A DNA stretch of 23,774 bases from Phoronis ovalis (taxonomy: Eukaryota > Phoronida > Phoronidae): contig JAOXYB010057500.1 in NCBI GenBank assembly GCA_028565635.1, forward strand, positions 1,570-25,343. Direction: 5' to 3'. The stretch's first letter is position 1; the number at the start of each line of letters is the position of its first letter. The notes under the pieces were generated by a model. That model saw only the letters and a program-made list of their open reading frames with translations, had not been told where the DNA came from and made no database searches. The position numbers and the translations under genes are program-made. This document shows, in pieces, positions 22,245 to 23,774 of the stretch.

Positions 22245-22500
22245 CACAAGTAACACTATATAAAACTAGTAAACTGCCTTGTTAAAAATCCGCAAACAAA
22301 GTTTTTAGCCGTGCATGAGCTCGGCGACTACTTTCCCTCGTAACTTCACACAACTATATTGCTGCAAAATGATGTCATTTTACCCCAGCATGCATCATCA
22401 TGACCTATTTTGTAGAGTTTTCATTGGTTATGCATGACATAGAGGCGGGATTTATCATTTCCATGTGGCACTGGCAGCTGGTATCTTTGTGTAAAACGGG
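22245..22500 (-). promoter_or_regulatory. candidate mex3 promoter / 5' UTR
   Basis: Upstream of the start codon on the minus strand are a CCAAT box (ATTGG on plus at 22423-22427), a CRE-like TGACATCA (plus TGATGTCA at 22370-22377), an E2F/GC-box-like GGCGGGA on plus at 22444-22450, and a CAGCTG E-box near 22476. The CCAAT box lies about 180 bases before the ATG, a plausible distance for a short 5' UTR. No convincing TATA box is present. The motifs are directly visible; their function and the start site are inferred. An upstream non-coding exon cannot be excluded. Confidence 0.4.
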
Positions 22501-23774
22501 ATTTCTTTGTTTCATAAATCAATTATTTGTTTGACAAATGTACAGTTATTACATTATTGTAACCACCACATGTCCTTAGACAAAAAATAAACAACTGTAT
22601 TACACAATAATAATCTTTCTCTTTACTATTTGCATTTTGTTTTTCGAGGACGCAAGGGAGTGGAAACTAGAGATTCAGGATTTCGGATTTATTTCTTCTA
22701 ATTTATATTGAAATACAATGATGGAATACCTTCTGGTGGCAGGCAAGCTATGCCTCCAGCACTTTCTGCGAACTACAATATATTGAACTACGTTAATTCG
22801 GCACATTCGGTCACTAATTTAGAACCGCACACACAGCAAACAGATGATCAGTTCTGCAACATTTTGACACTGTGGTAACATTGTGTCAGTCAGAAAAATG
22901 ACACTGGTCTGATCAATAGTAGTGATGAGGTGGATGTCAAGAGAGAATAAAAATATGATTCATCACATTAAATCATCGGATCGTATTTATACTTAGACCA
23001 TGACAAGTATTATGCCTAAGAATCGCAAAACATACTATTGATTAATGAAATCATCCATTTGAAAGCAAAGGTAGCTTTTAAAATGCACACAAATATAGGG
23101 AAAGCCTGCTAAAAATAGTTTGTTAATTACGCGTGGCACGCGCAAGCTTCCACAAAAGATGGTATGGAAAACAATAAAAGTGTCAGACGTGAGTGAAAAA
23201 AAAGTGTCAATCTTTACTTGAAACCGGAGATTCGCCGTGTTAACTGAGAGACTACTTTTTAAAATCTTCAATTTTTGACCGACGCATGCATTTTTTTGTA
23301 ATACAACTGAACATTGCGAATCCTTGTCAAAAAAACTAAAATAAATAGTTCAGGACAGGCTGTGGACTCCCTTAAATTATTAATTAAAAACACTTTGACT
23401 ATTGTTGTTTAATTGATTAGACTGCCCTGAAACCGTGACAGCAGTGTTTCTTTGGCAAACCCTGAACCAGGACCCGAGTTTTACTATGCCATATTTTTTT
23501 ACCGTACCAGATGTCAATCCAGTTTTTTTAATTTTCTACAAATTTCTTCTACAAGTTTGACTAGACAGCTTAATTCTTAATATACATGGTCAAGTCTAGG
23601 GAGTAGTGACGATATTTCTCTTTTAGACAGGGGTGTCCGTGTGTAGCCCAACCTCAAAATATATATATTCATTTTGGATTTTGGTCTCAAAGAGTGATCC
23701 CTTAGTATGGTGTTCTGTCACAAAAAAGATCTATTTTTAAGGTTTTCTCTTAGAAAAATTCTGTGGAAAAAGTT
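22501..23774. other. 5' flank of mex3; no gene seen
   Basis: The span is AT-rich with scattered GC-richer words (around 22730-22770 and 23120-23150) and short open frames without domains. A non-coding first exon or distal promoter could lie here, but nothing specific is visible. Confidence 0.45.

Noticed and set aside
22865-22888. TGACAC...GTGTCA inverted repeat upstream of mex3
   Set aside because: The arms are only six bases with an interrupted extension, too short to distinguish from chance in this window.

Overview
This is an AT-rich, gene-sparse stretch of an animal nuclear genome. It contains GT-AG splicing, a coding intron, long non-coding spans and a foldback-type transposable element. 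The only gene I can support is a two-coding-exon MEX3-family gene (RNA-binding KH/KH/RING protein, putative E3 ubiquitin ligase) on the minus strand, with coding sequence at 22244-22004 and 19183-17967. The RING-bearing protein, the low GC and the repeat content suggest an invertebrate, most likely a mollusc or other lophotrochozoan. That assignment is inference, because no organism-specific marker is visible.

Layout. Positions 1-16.2 kb hold no convincing gene. An 84-codon frame is open to the left edge and unrecognised. There is a perfect 39-bp tandem duplication (1133-1210). A 348-bp terminal-inverted-repeat element with G/C-tract ends, about six internal 31-35-bp repeats and a 5-bp flanking duplication lies at 7704-8051. 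A perfect DR5 nuclear-receptor-type motif is at 14393-14409, and a diverged tandem duplication is at 14745-14913. Around 16.22-16.26 kb, candidate poly(A) signals face each other on opposite strands. From there to 17966 is the probable 3' UTR or 3' flank of MEX3. Positions 17967-19183 are coding exon 2, 19184-22003 is a 2820-bp intron, and 22004-22244 is coding exon 1. Upstream lies a candidate promoter (CCAAT box, CRE-like site, GGCGGGA) and then about 1.3 kb of unassigned flank.

The two exons join in frame into a 485-residue protein. It has the MEX3 N-terminal block, KH1 with a GRQG loop, a Ser/Thr-rich linker, KH2 with a GPKG loop, a DFHCNG block, a low-complexity region with a candidate 14-3-3 site, and a complete C3HC4 RING at the extreme C terminus. 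The intron splits the codon of the last glycine of the KH1 GxxG loop. I see no tRNA, rRNA, CRISPR or prokaryotic operon structure.
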